From assembly GCF_003573695.1 (NCBI RefSeq), contig NC_039364.1, forward strand, positions 64,872,256 to 64,936,255: a stretch of 64,000 nucleotides of DNA, written 5' to 3'. The number at the start of each line of letters is the position of its first letter. Position 1 is the first letter of the stretch. The notes beneath the pieces are model-generated. The model did no database searches, was not told the DNA's origin, and was given only the letters and a program-made list of their open reading frames with translations. Below, in pieces: positions 46,689 to 59,294 of the stretch. Source of the stretch: Papaver somniferum. Its lineage: Eukaryota > Streptophyta > Magnoliopsida > Ranunculales > Papaveraceae. Position numbers and translations under genes: made by a program.

Positions 46689-48378
46689 TGATAGGCACAT
46701 TTTTGTCTTATATAATCTCAATTGTATATATTATTAGTGCTCGATTTTATATTTATTATGGCTTTTTATGTCCCTGTAGGTATTTTTTGGAGAAATAAGC
46801 TTTTGCGGCGAAATTGGCTAAAAAAGTGGTTTTTGCCCTCGTGGGAGAAAATTACTATACGAACTCTCACTTTGGATAAGGGGTAGCCTAATTACTAAGG
46901 GGTGACCAATTACTAAGGGGTATCCTAATTACTAAGGAGCACCCATTTTCAGGCAGCTGCTAAAGGGAAACCACTGCTGGATAAGGGGAGGTCATCTTCT
47001 TCATTTGAAATTTGAATTTTGGAGGGAAAATAAGAACAAAATTAGGGTTGAAGAATTAAAGGTGTTCTAGGGAGATTAAATGGCTCAAATCAAATCGGTT
47101 TGTTCCTTTTGGCTAAACAGGGCTGGTAATGGTCTTATTTTTGCCCAGAATTGGCTAGACAATCCGCAGGAGATGAATCAAGTTTTATAGTTTTTGGCGG
47201 GAAAAATATGCATGCAACTGGCAGAGTTGGGGATTGAATTCGATCGATTTCCAGAGTGATTCAATGGCTGAAATTGATTGGGTTTACTCCCTAGGCCTAA
47301 ACAGGCCTGGTGAAGTCTTTTGTTTGAACCCAAATTGGCTAGAATAGCCGGAAAAAGAAATAGAAGTCAGGTTTTGCACGGGTCTCTGTATGACTTATTT
47401 TTGGAATTCTAGGAAGACTAAAGGCAAGAAACTGTTCCCAAAGATACATATCTATCTAAGGAAGAGTTTGAGATAAGTTGGAAAGCTCAGAAACGCGTGA
47501 AACAATTTTGGGAAGAGATTATTGCCGTAACTGCCAAGAAAATAAAAGAAGAGATTTCGAGAAGTTTTTGGGAGATTAAATCGCTGTGTTGGCTATATAT
47601 AAGTTGCTGGGAGTTCATAGAAGGGAGTCGAGACTTTGGGGGACCGAGTTGAGGGCTTGGTGAAGCTGCAGAGGTGAAAATCAAGAGTTGCAGAGAAGAC
47701 GTTTCTGCTGCTGAAGAACAACGTCGTAGAACACTTCGCAACTTAGCAAGAAACCGTTACCTAATCTTTCAAATCCAATACCTTTGTAACAGCTTTGCAA
47801 CAACTATTCCTGTAAGAATTTATTTGTAAAGGCAGCTTCCGTAACAGTGGATTCTGTAACAATTATATCTGTTACAGATTCACTTCTTCAATAAAAACAC
47901 CTATTTGAGCCATGATTAAATATTTTGAGAGTGTTTTTGACATGAGGAGTTAAACCCCAACACTGGGATGATGGAGGAAGCCCTATTTCACAATCACTTG
48001 GTAACTATAATAGATTCTTTATGACTTTTGCACTTGTTTTAATCGATTTATGATTTTTCTTGATTAGTTGTGATTTTGTTTGATGTCGCATGCTGGGTTT
48101 TAGGAACTTTTGATGCGTCATGCTTGTGATTTGCATCTAATGCTTTATAAAATCTACTTTTGGCAAAGAAAAGAGTCAACAAAAGAGGTAGAATTGTTAT
48201 GAGTCATCATATGAACCAATTGAATGTGATTAGTGGTGAAATCCTAAGTCTCAGTACCTCTCGATATTCGTGACAACCTTGTGAATATATTTTTAGTATT
48301 TTTATTCTTAGTTCTTAAATTAAACCTTTACACAATCCGAGTTGAACGAACTTTACTACCACTTTCAAAACTACATCA
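46689..48378 (+). repeat. Element D 5' LTR
   Basis: 1690 bp. It contains short direct repeats CCTAATTACTAAGGGG near 46900, one unit more than the 3' LTR. Confidence 0.88.
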
Positions 48379-48383
48379 ATTTT

Positions 48384-48402
48384 TGGCGCCGCCGACGCGG
48401 AT
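48384..48402 (+). promoter_or_regulatory. Primer-binding site of element D, deviating
   Basis: TGGCGCCGCCGACGCGGAT. The first eight bases equal the tRNA-Asp-type site of elements A and C; the rest differs at several positions. Confidence 0.6.
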
Positions 48403-48937
48403 TTGTGTATAGATTTGTTTTTAGGTTTTATTTTTATTTTTATTCCTTTTTACGCCTTCTGGTATTTCTTGTTTGTTTTCAGATTTGGAGTTGAGATAAA
48501 GAAAAAGGGAAAAAGTGCTGAAAACAAAAGCGAAGCCAAAGAAGGAAAGAAAAGAGGGATCCAAAAAGAGTGAAGAAGAAGATTTTTTTATATAAATATT
48601 TTATTTTGATTTTAGAAATTGTAAATAGGTTTTTAATTTTTGTATTTTTTTTTTATTTTTGGACTTTTTAGATTTTATTTTTCTTTGGACTGGACATTAT
48701 TATTATTTTGAAACCCTAAGGAAGGGTTAAAAATTAAATATGAAACTGTTTGCAGGGAAGGACGACAGTTACGATACTGTCTCGGCCCCTCGGGTTCGTA
48801 CACTGACATAGGAGTCGGTGGCCTGAGTCAACTTCAACGGTTCATCGCCCGCCTGGTACGGGAGGTAAGACTCTATCCACCCACGAATCCCTTGTCAGTG
48901 GGTTTTATTTTGTGATAACTCACACCCCTGCAAAAGA

Positions 48938-50276
48938 ATGTCGAACTGGTATCACAATAGCCAATACAACGAATATCCGACTGAGTTTCAAAATGGATGT
49001 TACAATTTTAACCATAGTGTGAATAGTGATTGGGAACATCAACCTTTTCAAGGTTACGGCTCATACCATGGTGAGCCCAATTACTATACACACACGCACC
49101 GGTCATACGAGCAAGAAAATAAGGATTATTATAGTACTAGTTCCTCGTCTTTGGACAATATAATGAAAATGTTGAAAACTAGTCCCTATTATGATCCTTC
49201 TGAACCGTTCTTCCCCTAGAAGAGTCTCTCAAACAATTAACTGAGAATACAAATAGGTTTGTGTTAGAAATGAATAAACAAAATGCACCCATGGGTGAAC
49301 CTTCTATACACGATACCATAAGGAAGTCATGCAAGTCGAGTCACAATACCATAAGGAAGTCATGTGAGTCGATTCAAAAGCTTTTATTAGAGGCCCAGAA
49401 CATAACTGCTCAAGATAGTCTTAATTTCCAATATAGTGTTTCCAATAGTACCCTTGAAAATGAGGATAGTTATTTGCATAATCAAGATGCCGAGGTTAGA
49501 ATTGGTAACACTACTTTTTTAGATGAGGTTCAACCATTTTCATGTTATTATGATGATTATGATGAGGATAGTGTTGATGAAGAATTTGACACATATAGGC
49601 ATAGTGATCAGGAATTTGTTACTCCGATTGAGCTTTACAATGATACTACTATTTCTAGTTCAAATCCAAATAATTTTAATAATTATTCACCTATTCAAAA
49701 GGACAAGGATTTTACTAGAGATACCCCCGTTTTAGACGATGTAGTATTTCCTTTTGATTACGAAGCCGATAATGGTTTAGAGGAACGAGTTTATTCTGAG
49801 AAAAATATTTTAGAGTCTAGCGATTTAGAAACAATAGTCTTAGACGAAGAAGATGAACTCGTAGAGCATTTAAACATGTGTGAGGAGGCATCACCTGAGT
49901 ATAACCTAGAAGAAGCAATTGACCATTTTCATGATTCTGATGATCTAGAAATTAGGGAAATTGTAGCTAGTCTATCTAAAGACACCCAAAACTCCAAGTT
50001 TGGGGGTGATTATCATTCTCCATGTGATTTAACTCTTAGAAAGGTCCCTCACTTGGGTCTTGACATATCTGCCTCAACCATTTTACAAGATTATCTTCAT
50101 ACACGTTTTCCTGAACCTAGTGATGTCCATAACGAAGTTCAGTTATTAGAAACCCATCCTCTGGTTGATGTGGTTGAACCAGGCTATGATACCCAGATTG
50201 ACTTTGTTTTCCCACCAAATACTTTTCTTCCAAATGTGGGAATGTATGATTTTCAAATGTGTCGAATAAAGTTTTG
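48938..50276 (+). pseudogene. Element D acidic protein sharing a C-terminal module with element A Gag
   Basis: It starts MSNWYHNSQYNEYPTEFQNG, Tyr/Asn-rich. A one-base loss near 49215 (SEPFFP to LEESLKQLTENTNRF) shifts the frame, which then runs to TGA at 50274-50276. The middle is highly acidic (DDYDEDSVDEEFD). The end carries LRKVPHLGLDISASTILQDY, matching the IPNLGLELCASQVLLDY segment of element A. No Gag core is evident. Similarity continues past the stop in another frame (50281-50506). Function unknown; it may help packaging or act as a partner of another element's Gag, but that is a guess. Confidence 0.65.
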
Positions 50277-50280
50277 AGAC

Positions 50281-50689
50281 TAAGCCTAAGTACTTTAGGA
50301 AAATAGAACTGACACATTTGCTTAAGATTGACCGCCAGTTTCATTGTGGTCGATTGTGTGAGTCAAATCTAATTGACTTAGAGGATCCTCAATTATTCAG
50401 GTTATTATTGTGTGCTACTAAGTTTTTAGTTGAGTTTTTCCAGACTCTTAAGCTTGAACATTCGGATCTAACTTATGAGGAAACAACCCATGAATATTTT
50501 ATCTAGACCCAGTTATAGAACCTGAACCACAACTAGATGTAGTTGTCTTAAACAAGAAACTAGACAAGGGTGTGCTTTATTTGATTTTCTTGGCATGTTG
50601 CAGATTCCTTTTACTCGTGATAGCTCTATTTGGTTTCGATGACCCACAATTATTCCGGCTATTAATATATGATTCTATGAGGTGACTAA
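50281..50689 (+). pseudogene. Element D continuation with two DPQLFRLL copies
   Basis: Frame 50281-50506 (PKYFRKIELTHLLKIDRQF...) contains DPQLFRLL at 50384-50407 and ends in TAG. A second copy, DPQLFRLLIYDSMR and then TGA, lies at 50641-50685 in another frame. Element A has DPQLFRLLVYG at 12973. The two copies suggest an internal duplication of the module. Confidence 0.6.
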
Positions 50690-51915
50690 ATCTTCCAATG
50701 TCTGGCTGAGGACTTTAAACTTAGCACTTCTTGGGAGGTAACCCAATGTCTGCAAACACGGTAATATTTTTTTTCCTTAACTCTTTTGGTTCCAATGGTA
50801 ACATTTTCTTCTCCTTGTTCATGCTTTTAATTTTATCTTTGGAGTATTGAGGACAATGTTAGATTTAAGTTTGGGGGTATGGAGAAACTTTTTTTAGTTG
50901 CAGCAGTAAAATAAAATCCAGAGCCTAGAAATTTATGTTTACTAAGGGGCACTAACTAATCTAAGTGGATAGAGCATGTTGGTTGTAGGAGTTGAGGAAC
51001 CAATCTGATTAGATGGCAACATCTAAAGAGTCTATTCATAAAAGCACAGAGCTCAGGTGTTAGAAATAACATGATAGTTTCACCATATCTCGTTGAGTCC
51101 TTTTCACTTCTACTTTTATTTTGTTTTGTTTTTAAACTATGTTTCTCTAAGTGATTAGGTGGGGCTCACGATTCAAGTTGTTACCAATGCTAGGGTGAAT
51201 TAGAGTGATTGAGATACAAAAAAAAATAAAAAATATTGAGACCAGACCACCAGACCAACCGGAATAAATTCAATAAAGTCGACCACTGGTACCCTTGTAT
51301 ATGCCAGCTGAGTTGACATAGAGTTAGGATTAACGACCACTGGTTCCATTGTATATGCCAGTGAGTTGATATTAGTCATACTAGTATCTCAGTACATTAG
51401 GATAGGTTCATTTTGGCGGAGGCCTTCAGACAGATATGAGAAACACCGTTCACCTAGTAAACATCAAAACCATCTATGTTTTTCTCTATATCCATCTTCT
51501 TGATCTATCCATGTGATTAGTTTTGACTCCGGATATTGATGTCCATAGTGCAACTATCTGAGTAGAGCTCTGTCACTTTATATGAATTTTAGTATGCTTG
51601 AGTGCAAACTCGTGTACAACAATTGGAATTTCGCATCAGGGTACTTCCTCCTGTAGTCAATAAGTATGCCAACCAAGGAGATTCTTTAGTGCCTTCCAAG
51701 GTTCTGCCTAGATAGCTAGGGTCTGGAGTGTAAAGGTTTTGTGGGTATATCTCTTGTAAGCCCTCCGGAGACAACACTCCGCCACTAGGGACACTTAGGG
51801 GTTTAAAGGCTTATTGCATACGCTAAATGCAATCGACGATGCTTGCGTCAGTGAGTTAGGATTTTATTTTATTTAATTTACTCGAGGACTAGCAAATAAT
51901 AAGTTTGGGGGTATT
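50690..51915 (+). other. Element D 3' noncoding region and polypurine tract
   Basis: An inner AAGTTTGGGGGTATGG lies at 50868-50883 and the functional tract AAGTTTGGGGGTATT at 51901-51915. A duplicated ACCACTGGTNCC(A/C)TTGTATATGCCAG unit occurs near 51280 and 51335. The conserved pre-polypurine block is at 51782-51860. Confidence 0.75.
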
Positions 51916-53586
51916 TGATAGACACATTTTTGTCTTATATAATCTCAATTGTATATATTATTAGTGCTCGATTTTATATTTATTATGGCTTTTTATGTCC
52001 CTGTAGGTATTTTTTGGAGAAATAAGCTTTTGCGGCGAAATTGGCTAAAAAAGTGGTTTTTGCTCTCGTGGGAGAAAATTACTATACGGACTCTCACTTT
52101 GGATAAGGGGTAGCCTAATTACTAAGGGGTGACCAATTACTAAGGGGCATCCATTTTCAGGCAGCTTCTAAAGGGAAACCACTGCTGGATAAGGGGAGGT
52201 CATCTTCTTCATTTGAAATTTGAATTTTGGAGGGAAAATAAGAACAAAATTAGGGTTAAAGAATTTAAGGTGTTCTAGGGAGATTCAATGGCTGAAATCA
52301 AATGGGTCTGCTCCTCTTGGCTAAACAGGGCTGGTAATGGTCTTATTTTTGCCCAGAATTGGCTAGACAATCCGCAGGAGATGAATCAAGTTTTATAGTT
52401 TTTGGCGGGAAAAATATGCATGCAACTGGCAGAGTTGGGGATTGAATTCAATCGATTTCCAGAGTGATTCAATGGCTGAAATTGATTGGGTTTACTCCCT
52501 AGACCTAAACAAGCCTGGTGAAGTCTTTTGTTTGAACCCAAATTGGCTAGAATAGCCGGAAAAAGAAATAGAAGTCAGGTTTTGCACGGGTCTCTGTATG
52601 ACTTATTTTTGGAATTCTAGGAAGACTAAAGGCAAGAAACTCTTCCCAAAGATACATACCTATCTAAGGAAGAGTTTGAGATAAGTTGGAAAGCTCAGGA
52701 ACGCGTGAAACAATTTTGGGAAGAGATTATTGTCGTAACTGCCAAGAAAAGAAAAGAAGAGATTTCGAGAAGTTTTGGGGAGATTAAATCGCTTTGTTGG
52801 CTATATATAAGTTGCTGGGAGTTCATAGAAGGGAGTCAAGACTTTGGGGGACCGAGCTGAGGGCTTGGTGAAGCTGCAGAGGTGAAAATCAAGAGTTGCA
52901 GAGAAGACGTTTATGCTGCTGAAGAACAACGTCGTAGAACACTTCACAACTTAGCAAGAAGCCGTTACCTAATCTTTCAAATCCAATACCTTTGTAACAG
53001 CTCTGCAACAACTATTCCTGTAAGAATTTATTTGTAAGGGCAGCTTCCGTAACAGTGGATTCTGTAACAATTATATCTGTTACAGATTCACTTCTTCAAT
53101 AAAAACACCTATTTGAGCCATGGTTAAATATTTTGAGCGTGTTTTTGACATGAGGAGCTAAACCCCAACACTGGGATGATGGAGGAAGCCCTATTTCACA
53201 ATCACTTGGTAACTATAATTGATTCTTTATGACTTTTGCACTTGTTTTAATCGATTTATGATTTTTCTTGATTAGTTGTGATTTTGTTTGATGTCGCATG
53301 CTGGGTTTTAGGAACTTTTGATGCGTCATGCTTGTGATTTGCATCTAATGCTTTATAAAATCTACTTTTGGCAAAGAAAAGAGTCAACAAAAGAGGTAGA
53401 ATTGTTATGAGTCATCATATGAACCAATTGAATGTGATTAGTGGTGAAATCCTAAGTCTCAGTACCTCTCGATATTTGTGACAACCTTGTGAATATATTT
53501 TTAGTATTTTTATTCTTAGTTCTTAAATTAAACATTTACTCAATCCGAGTTGAACGAACTTTACTACCACTTTCAAAACTACATCA
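51916..53586 (+). repeat. Element D 3' LTR
   Basis: 1671 bp; near-identical to the 5' LTR apart from scattered changes and a missing repeat unit. Confidence 0.88.
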
Positions 53587-55309
53587 GTATATTGCTAAAC
53601 ACTGATATCATAGTTTATCAAAATGAAGTAAGCTTTAATTCATGGTTGGACGCATAATTGTTTCATATAGCAAACCCCCGATGAATATATCAGTTATATA
53701 TGGGTTAGATGGGCCAAAGTGGGAGAATATTCGATTTATGGCCCACATACCCATGCCTATTTGGGTTTGACCCAAAGAGAGTTATTCCCATATTAAGTTT
53801 GAACTAGAATCTTCTTGGCGGCAAACAAGTGTGAATGGATCCGAGAGAATTCTGGAAAGTCGGCTATGAAAACTGATAGCTTAATTGTTATAAGATTTCT
53901 TTAATGGAAAAAATGCTATCACTATAATGGAGGTGTAAAACTTATTCCTTGCAATGGAAGAGAGAGTTACTAGTAGCATCCTTAAGATTAGTAACTAGAA
54001 AACAAATGGTGAGAGGAATAAAGTTTCTCATCATGCATCTTTGTGAAGTTCAGTTATCTAGTAAACTGGAGATGCAAAAAGAACTATGTCTCTGTCAGGT
54101 ATGTTTACAAACTTATTCTTGATAAAATTTATGAAGTAGCAAACTTGATTTTCCTAGATACTACAGTGTTGATCATGTTTAATTGATGATAATAACATGA
54201 TATTTTTTCCAACATGTGATATCAGAGCCATGGTGGATTAATCTTGTCTGTTAATAATAAACAAATTTTGATTAATTTAAAGTGAAAATTAGAGTACTAA
54301 AGATATTTTATGCTTTATGGTATATCTTATTTGGAAAGAAGAAGATGATGACGTGGAAATTTTATCATGTTATAAGTAGAAGAACATAGTCAGAGACCAA
54401 AATCAATGAAAGAATCAATCTTATTTTAATGGTTATTGATAATTGATTAACCATGATGATCAATTTTGTATTGTTATGATTAATTTTTTGCTGATGCTTG
54501 TAGTAGTTGCATGATTGATTGAATCTTGCAATTAAAAGCATGTTTGATTTAATTGACATTTTCCCTCTATGAAAATATTAAGACAAATAAAAGTAGAAAA
54601 CCTTCGTGTATTATTATTATTGATAATCACTGTGCGTTGCTTGATATCATGTTTGTGGAGATAAATTGTATTCGTATTAAAATGATTGAATAATCAAAGT
54701 GCTTTCATGTTAACCTTGCTTCTTAGTGAAGTTTGATCGACTCCATCATCAAAAACACATTAGATAAGATTTGTGTTGTCTGTTATAAGAACTTCAAGCT
54801 AAGATTTAGTATATACCAATATTGTTTCCCGTGTCTTTGATGATGTGACCTAATAGTTTGCCGACAAACAGTGAAAATAGTTTGGCCGTTACTTTCCTAG
54901 TTTATTCAAAAATTGGGAGCTGCGGGTCCTGGTCAAACTTTATAGCTGTCCAAGTTAATTATTTTTTATCGTTTTGCTAGTCGACTCAATATGAATTGAT
55001 CTTTTTTTTTTTATTATAGAAATGATGTCTTGTCCGTTGAAGACTTTGACAATATTTCAAGTATCGACTACATGTGAATGATTAACGGGTTCTAGTTTTA
55101 TAATTTTTTATCTGACCGTATATAAGTTAATCAATGATAATGGACTTTTTTTAGTCTCAACAGTGAGTGCTGAGTCATGGACAATGTATTGGCAATATGT
55201 TCACATCACGACGGTGTTCGTTTTGTTAATAATGTCTTAATATGTCAGATAATTGATTATGTTACTATATTAACCGGTTGCATATGAATGAGATATAGGG
55301 TAATACTTG
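53587..55309 (+). other. Decayed LTR-type DNA with a primer-site-like sequence
   Basis: TGATATCAGAGCC at 54217-54229, followed by ATGG, looks like a Ty1/copia primer site. The preceding 500 bp (GTGGGAGAATATTCG, TGGGCCAAAG) would then be an LTR whose start I could not fix. No coding sequence is seen. Confidence 0.4.
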
Positions 55310-55657
55310 GTTAAGTCTTGGCTGATCACTTTGATTAAGTATTCAAAACTGTACTAGGTCCTGGTGGTTATCTGCATTTGCAATTTCCTCGTTAACAAAA
55401 TCTTTTGTCGTTTTATTTACTTTACTTCTGTATTATTTATCTTGTTTTTATAATTAAAGTATATGCACATGTATATTAATTAACACTTGGTTCGATCCCA
55501 TAGTTTGTTCGGTTTCGGACTCTGACTATATACCAAGTGGACATCTTGTGGTTGCTATCTTCTTGATATTTCATGTGTATAGTAGATCACGCAAGGTGTG
55601 TCTTGAATAGGTGTATATGAAAAAAATTATGGTATACTTGGTACCCTCGTCATTTCA
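55310..55657 (+). repeat. Right part of a TGTTAGAGC-family LTR
   Basis: It has ACTAGGTCCTGG...TTTCCTCGTTAACAAAAT and ends GTCATTTCA, then primer site ATTGGTATCAGAGC (55658-55671). Its left part was not found. Confidence 0.65.
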
Positions 55658-56136
55658 ATTGGTATCAGAGCAGGCAAACACGATAAGATCTAAAAAATTA
55701 TGTTTGTTGCGATCCAACCTATAGGACGATGAGTCAAAATAAAGGTAAAGAGAGACCTAAAGAATCAGTTAACATATCACAAGTTTTTGATATACTGTGC
55801 CCACAGTTTACTTGAATACGATTCAATATGTTTTCTATCCCATTTCAATGTTGTTAGTTCATTTAACGAACACACTTGAGGGAATATTAACGCAAATGAG
55901 TTAATAAGAAAATAAATATCTGCAGATGCACATTTCATATTTGGAATATAGTGATGAGATTGGCATTTTCATTGATTTTTCTGAAAAACACAATCTAAGA
56001 GATATTTATCATCTTTCAGTTAAGGCTAGTATCGATCAAAGACCCATTGATAAATACCATGTTTTACGAGAAAACCTTGCTTCAAGAAGATCTTGAATAT
56101 CATGGACCTAGTGATTTGATGATAACTACTTGTATC
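55658..56136 (+). other. Decayed internal sequence after the primer site
   Basis: Primer site, then a short frame from ATG at 55731 (MSQNKGKERPKESVNIS) that stops after about 28 codons. No domain is recognisable. Interrupted by another LTR at 56137. Confidence 0.4.
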
Positions 56137-58200
56137 TGTTAGAGCGTAGCTCGGTTGAACCCACCAAGCATTGGTATGTCAAGTTTGGTTGTCATATTTT
56201 AGTATCAAAACTCATCTAGAGTCGCTTGATTAAATACTAGAGTCAACTTCGTTTAGGTCAGACTAGAAATTCTGGGAATGTTGAGACATACAAGTATTAC
56301 TCTGAAGACATGAAGAATGAGAAAAAGCAACGACTACAACGAAGACATCATCCTTCCACTTGAGGTTAGTAATATTGACTTGATCTTGTTTTCATTCCTT
56401 ACATATCTTTCAAGTCGTGCTATATTGAAAAAACATAACATGCGAAGTTGTATATATTTGTATATAACACTTTAGTGATTAGATTGGTCATATAATTATG
56501 ATCAAAGTATCAAGGAAACATATTATGAAGTATAAACGCTTGTCTTTTGGAGCTTCATAAATACGACATCGATATAATCTGTGTATTTAGTTACTTGATT
56601 ATGTATAAGACATAAGTGTTGATTTCATCCTAGGAAACCTTGTATTATTACATTGGTTTAAGGAAGTAGATGTATGAACTTGTTTTCATAATAGAAAGGG
56701 AAATCATGATTGGTCTTGTTTTTTATTGAATATCTTTTGAATGACCAATGGAAAATGACAAGGTATAACCTATCTTAACTTATGTTGGGACTTAAGTTAT
56801 AAACGATCATAACGTATGATGTGTAGCAAGTTGTAATCGGTCACAAGCTACCTTTTGGGAGCAAGGTGTAACCGATCACAAGCTAATTTGAGAAGTTAGT
56901 TGTAATCGGTCACAAGTTTCTCTAGGAACTAATGTATTACCGATCACAAGATAACCGGGGAAGTAAGGTGTAACCAACCACAAGCTACCTCTGGGAAGAA
57001 AGATATAACCGGTCACAACCTAGTTTGGGAAGCATGGTATAACCGATCACAACTTACATTCTGAGTTTGATACAACCGATCCCAACGAGCAAAACCGAGT
57101 TTCTAATATTCACATATTTCTTTATGTTTTGTGTGAAGCTTGGAACTAGGGTTTGTTGAGAAACTTCTAGATACCGACATCATTTGAACATGTACATAAC
57201 TCTTATCATTTATTGTTCAAAGATATTCCTTGATGCTCAAGGTGATCCCCATCCGTAATATTGAAAAACATTTAATTATGATTTTCATAATATATGTTTT
57301 AATTACCAGCAATTAAAACATATCCTCTGGAAAATATTATTAATTAATGTGCTAGACTAATAATAGAAGTTTTCTATGAGAGATTTCAGAAATATTGGTT
57401 AATATTAATTGGAAATAGGAAAATCGAAATTAAGTACTTATTGCATATCTTGAGAATATATTCGGTTTTGGAGTTTCCTTGTTGTCCAAACAACCTTGGT
57501 CTATAAATACTTGAGTTTGAATTTCTTGTAAATTATCCTAAGAGCCATGCAAACTTCATTCTTGTTGTTTCTGGTGGAGCCGTCTATCTGGAGAGGAAAA
57601 TACTCTAATTAGGCGAAATCTCTTATGACCTCTCATTTAAATACTTCTGTGGGATCAAGAAGCTCTACGAGTACCGTTGGTGGGAAACTAGATAATTGCA
57701 TTGTTATTGTAGTTTTCAATTATTGATTTGATTGACTAACAGTTGTTGAAACTTTAATTGCACCTAGTTTGTTTATTCTTGAGAACCTTCTCTTCTGATA
57801 TAAGGCTCACTCAAACTAGATCAAAGTATCGACGAGATCTTTAGAACCATTTTCGGATCTAAAGACATCTTATGATAATCTATTGTTAACAGACTCCATT
57901 CTGTGCGAGATTGATCACAATATGATTCAAGTAATGTTGTGCAGGTTATTGAAGGCAAAAGAAGATTTGAAAACGAAGAAGAATTCTTATTAGTTTTCGT
58001 ATCTTGTGGATTTAGTGCACAAACCTTGATCGACTGAGATTCAACTAGAATCGTGTTTATATTTGATAGACTTGATTGACTAGCTTCGTGAGATCAGCAT
58101 CGCTTTATAGTTTCTCTTCGAGATCTATATTGATTATATGCGATCTAGAATTCGATCTTTTCGGTAATCAAAGTTTAGATTGATCTAACCATACAAAGGA
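56137..58200 (+). repeat. LTR of the TGTTAGAGC family, right end unclear
   Basis: It starts TGTTAGAGCGTAGCTCGG. No clean end or primer site was found; the sequence after about 58211 resembles internal sequence at 45036. It carries its own tandem array at 56821-57090. Confidence 0.5.
56821..57090 (+). repeat. Tandem array of GTAACCGATCACAAG units
   Basis: Eight degenerate units of about 33-40 bp, each with (G)TAACCGATCACAA or TAATCGGTCACAAG followed by a GGGAAG spacer. Confidence 0.8.
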
Positions 58201-59041
58201 GCTTATTAGTTTAAATGGAAGAGCCTTTGTCAACAACTCAATATCTTTATAGCAAAGGTTGATCAGAGTGGTTACCAAACAAATTCTTCCTTTGATGTAA
58301 CACAGGAGACCCATTGTTGGCGTAGGTGTAGAAAATCATACAACTACATCCAACAATTAACATGGAAATGAAAGTAAAGTAAGTATGTAAGTGACTCATA
58401 AGAACACAAGATATACGTGGTTCGGCATGATTGCCTACGTCCATGGGGGTGAAAGGATGATCTTATTACTTCACACAAGATTACAAGGTAAAATGCTCTC
58501 AACAATGCTCTCTCTTCTCCCTTACACACTCACCGATTACTTGCCTTTTCTCTCTTGAAAATGCTCTCTATTTATAGGCTAACACGCTCACACAACAAAG
58601 TTACAATGTGGGTCACAACCTATCCCACTCGATGCTCCTGTCGGGTTAAGAGTAATGTTCTTTCCGATACATGTTGTCCGATCTCATGGTGTCTCTCGAT
58701 ATACATCTTCCCGATATTGATGGTTTTGGTACTCCTTAACCCGACGTCGCCCTTTCTCTCGATCCGATTTGATTGCTTTTGGTCCTGACCCCACTTTGAC
58801 TAGATTCTTCTGTACTACCCATCTACCTTGTCAGTGTATTTAGTGCCTCGATTCCCGACTGACATCTCTCCGTTACATTCGAGCTTTACTTTACACGTGC
58901 TCGCCTCACATGTCCTTGATAGATATCTCTTTCTTTGTGCCAAGGTTATAAGAGGTGATTCAGTGCTTTGCTTCACGCCCTCTTCGGTGGATCGCGGCTT
59001 AGGATTGTGCCATCTATGCTTATCCATTATCTGCTACTACA
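58201..59041. repeat. Unclassified repeat with ACGTGGTTCGGC motif
   Basis: 58214-58300 resembles internal sequence at 45036-45135. From about 58315 (TGTTGGCGTAGG) to 59041 the sequence has ATACGTGGTTCGGC...GCCTACGTCCATGG and a Ser/Cys-rich pyrimidine stretch, features I associate with plant LTR elements. The ends and target duplication could not be fixed. No gene is supported. Confidence 0.4.
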
Positions 59042-59294
59042 GTTGGAGATGTTCTAAACTGAACACAGCATTGGTCGGCAGCCGCAGTCTCAGTCGCAGT
59101 CATAATGCTCTCTCAATTGCCCTGTTTTGAACTTACGGCACTGACTCCAAGAGCTTACCCGATGGCAATACATTTTTAAGGGCACCCGGCATTCGGTTTT
59201 TTAACTCGCGCCACTGGTTCCATAAATGAAACCATGGAGTTTTCTTCTCTTCTCGTTGCTTTCAAATTGAAACCCTAGACTTCGAAGGCTGGTG
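59042..59294 (+). promoter_or_regulatory. Promoter/5' leader of the HEATR6-like gene with two short uORFs
   Basis: Two overlapping upstream frames in different registers: 59226-59270 (14 codons) and 59234-59278 (14 codons; the ATG sits in ACCATGG, a favourable context). The second ends in an AAACCCTAG, which also forms a telo-box AAACCCTA. Both end before the main ATG at 59295. Confidence 0.6.

Larger units (their letters stand above)
46689..53586 (+). mobile_element. Element D: non-autonomous Ty3/gypsy retrotransposon
   Basis: LTRs are 46689-48378 and 51916-53586; both start TGATAG(G/A)CACATTTTTG and end ACTACATCA. The flanks GTACA (46684-46688) and GTATA (53587-53591) match at four of five bases. 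The internal region (48379-51915) encodes one acidic protein and no pol. Its primer site and polypurine tract are gypsy-like. It inserted among TGTTAGAGC-family sequences. Confidence 0.88.

Noticed and set aside
56821..57090. CRISPR-like array
   Set aside because: Units and spacers are degenerate, lie inside a plant LTR and have no associated genes; this is a eukaryotic minisatellite.
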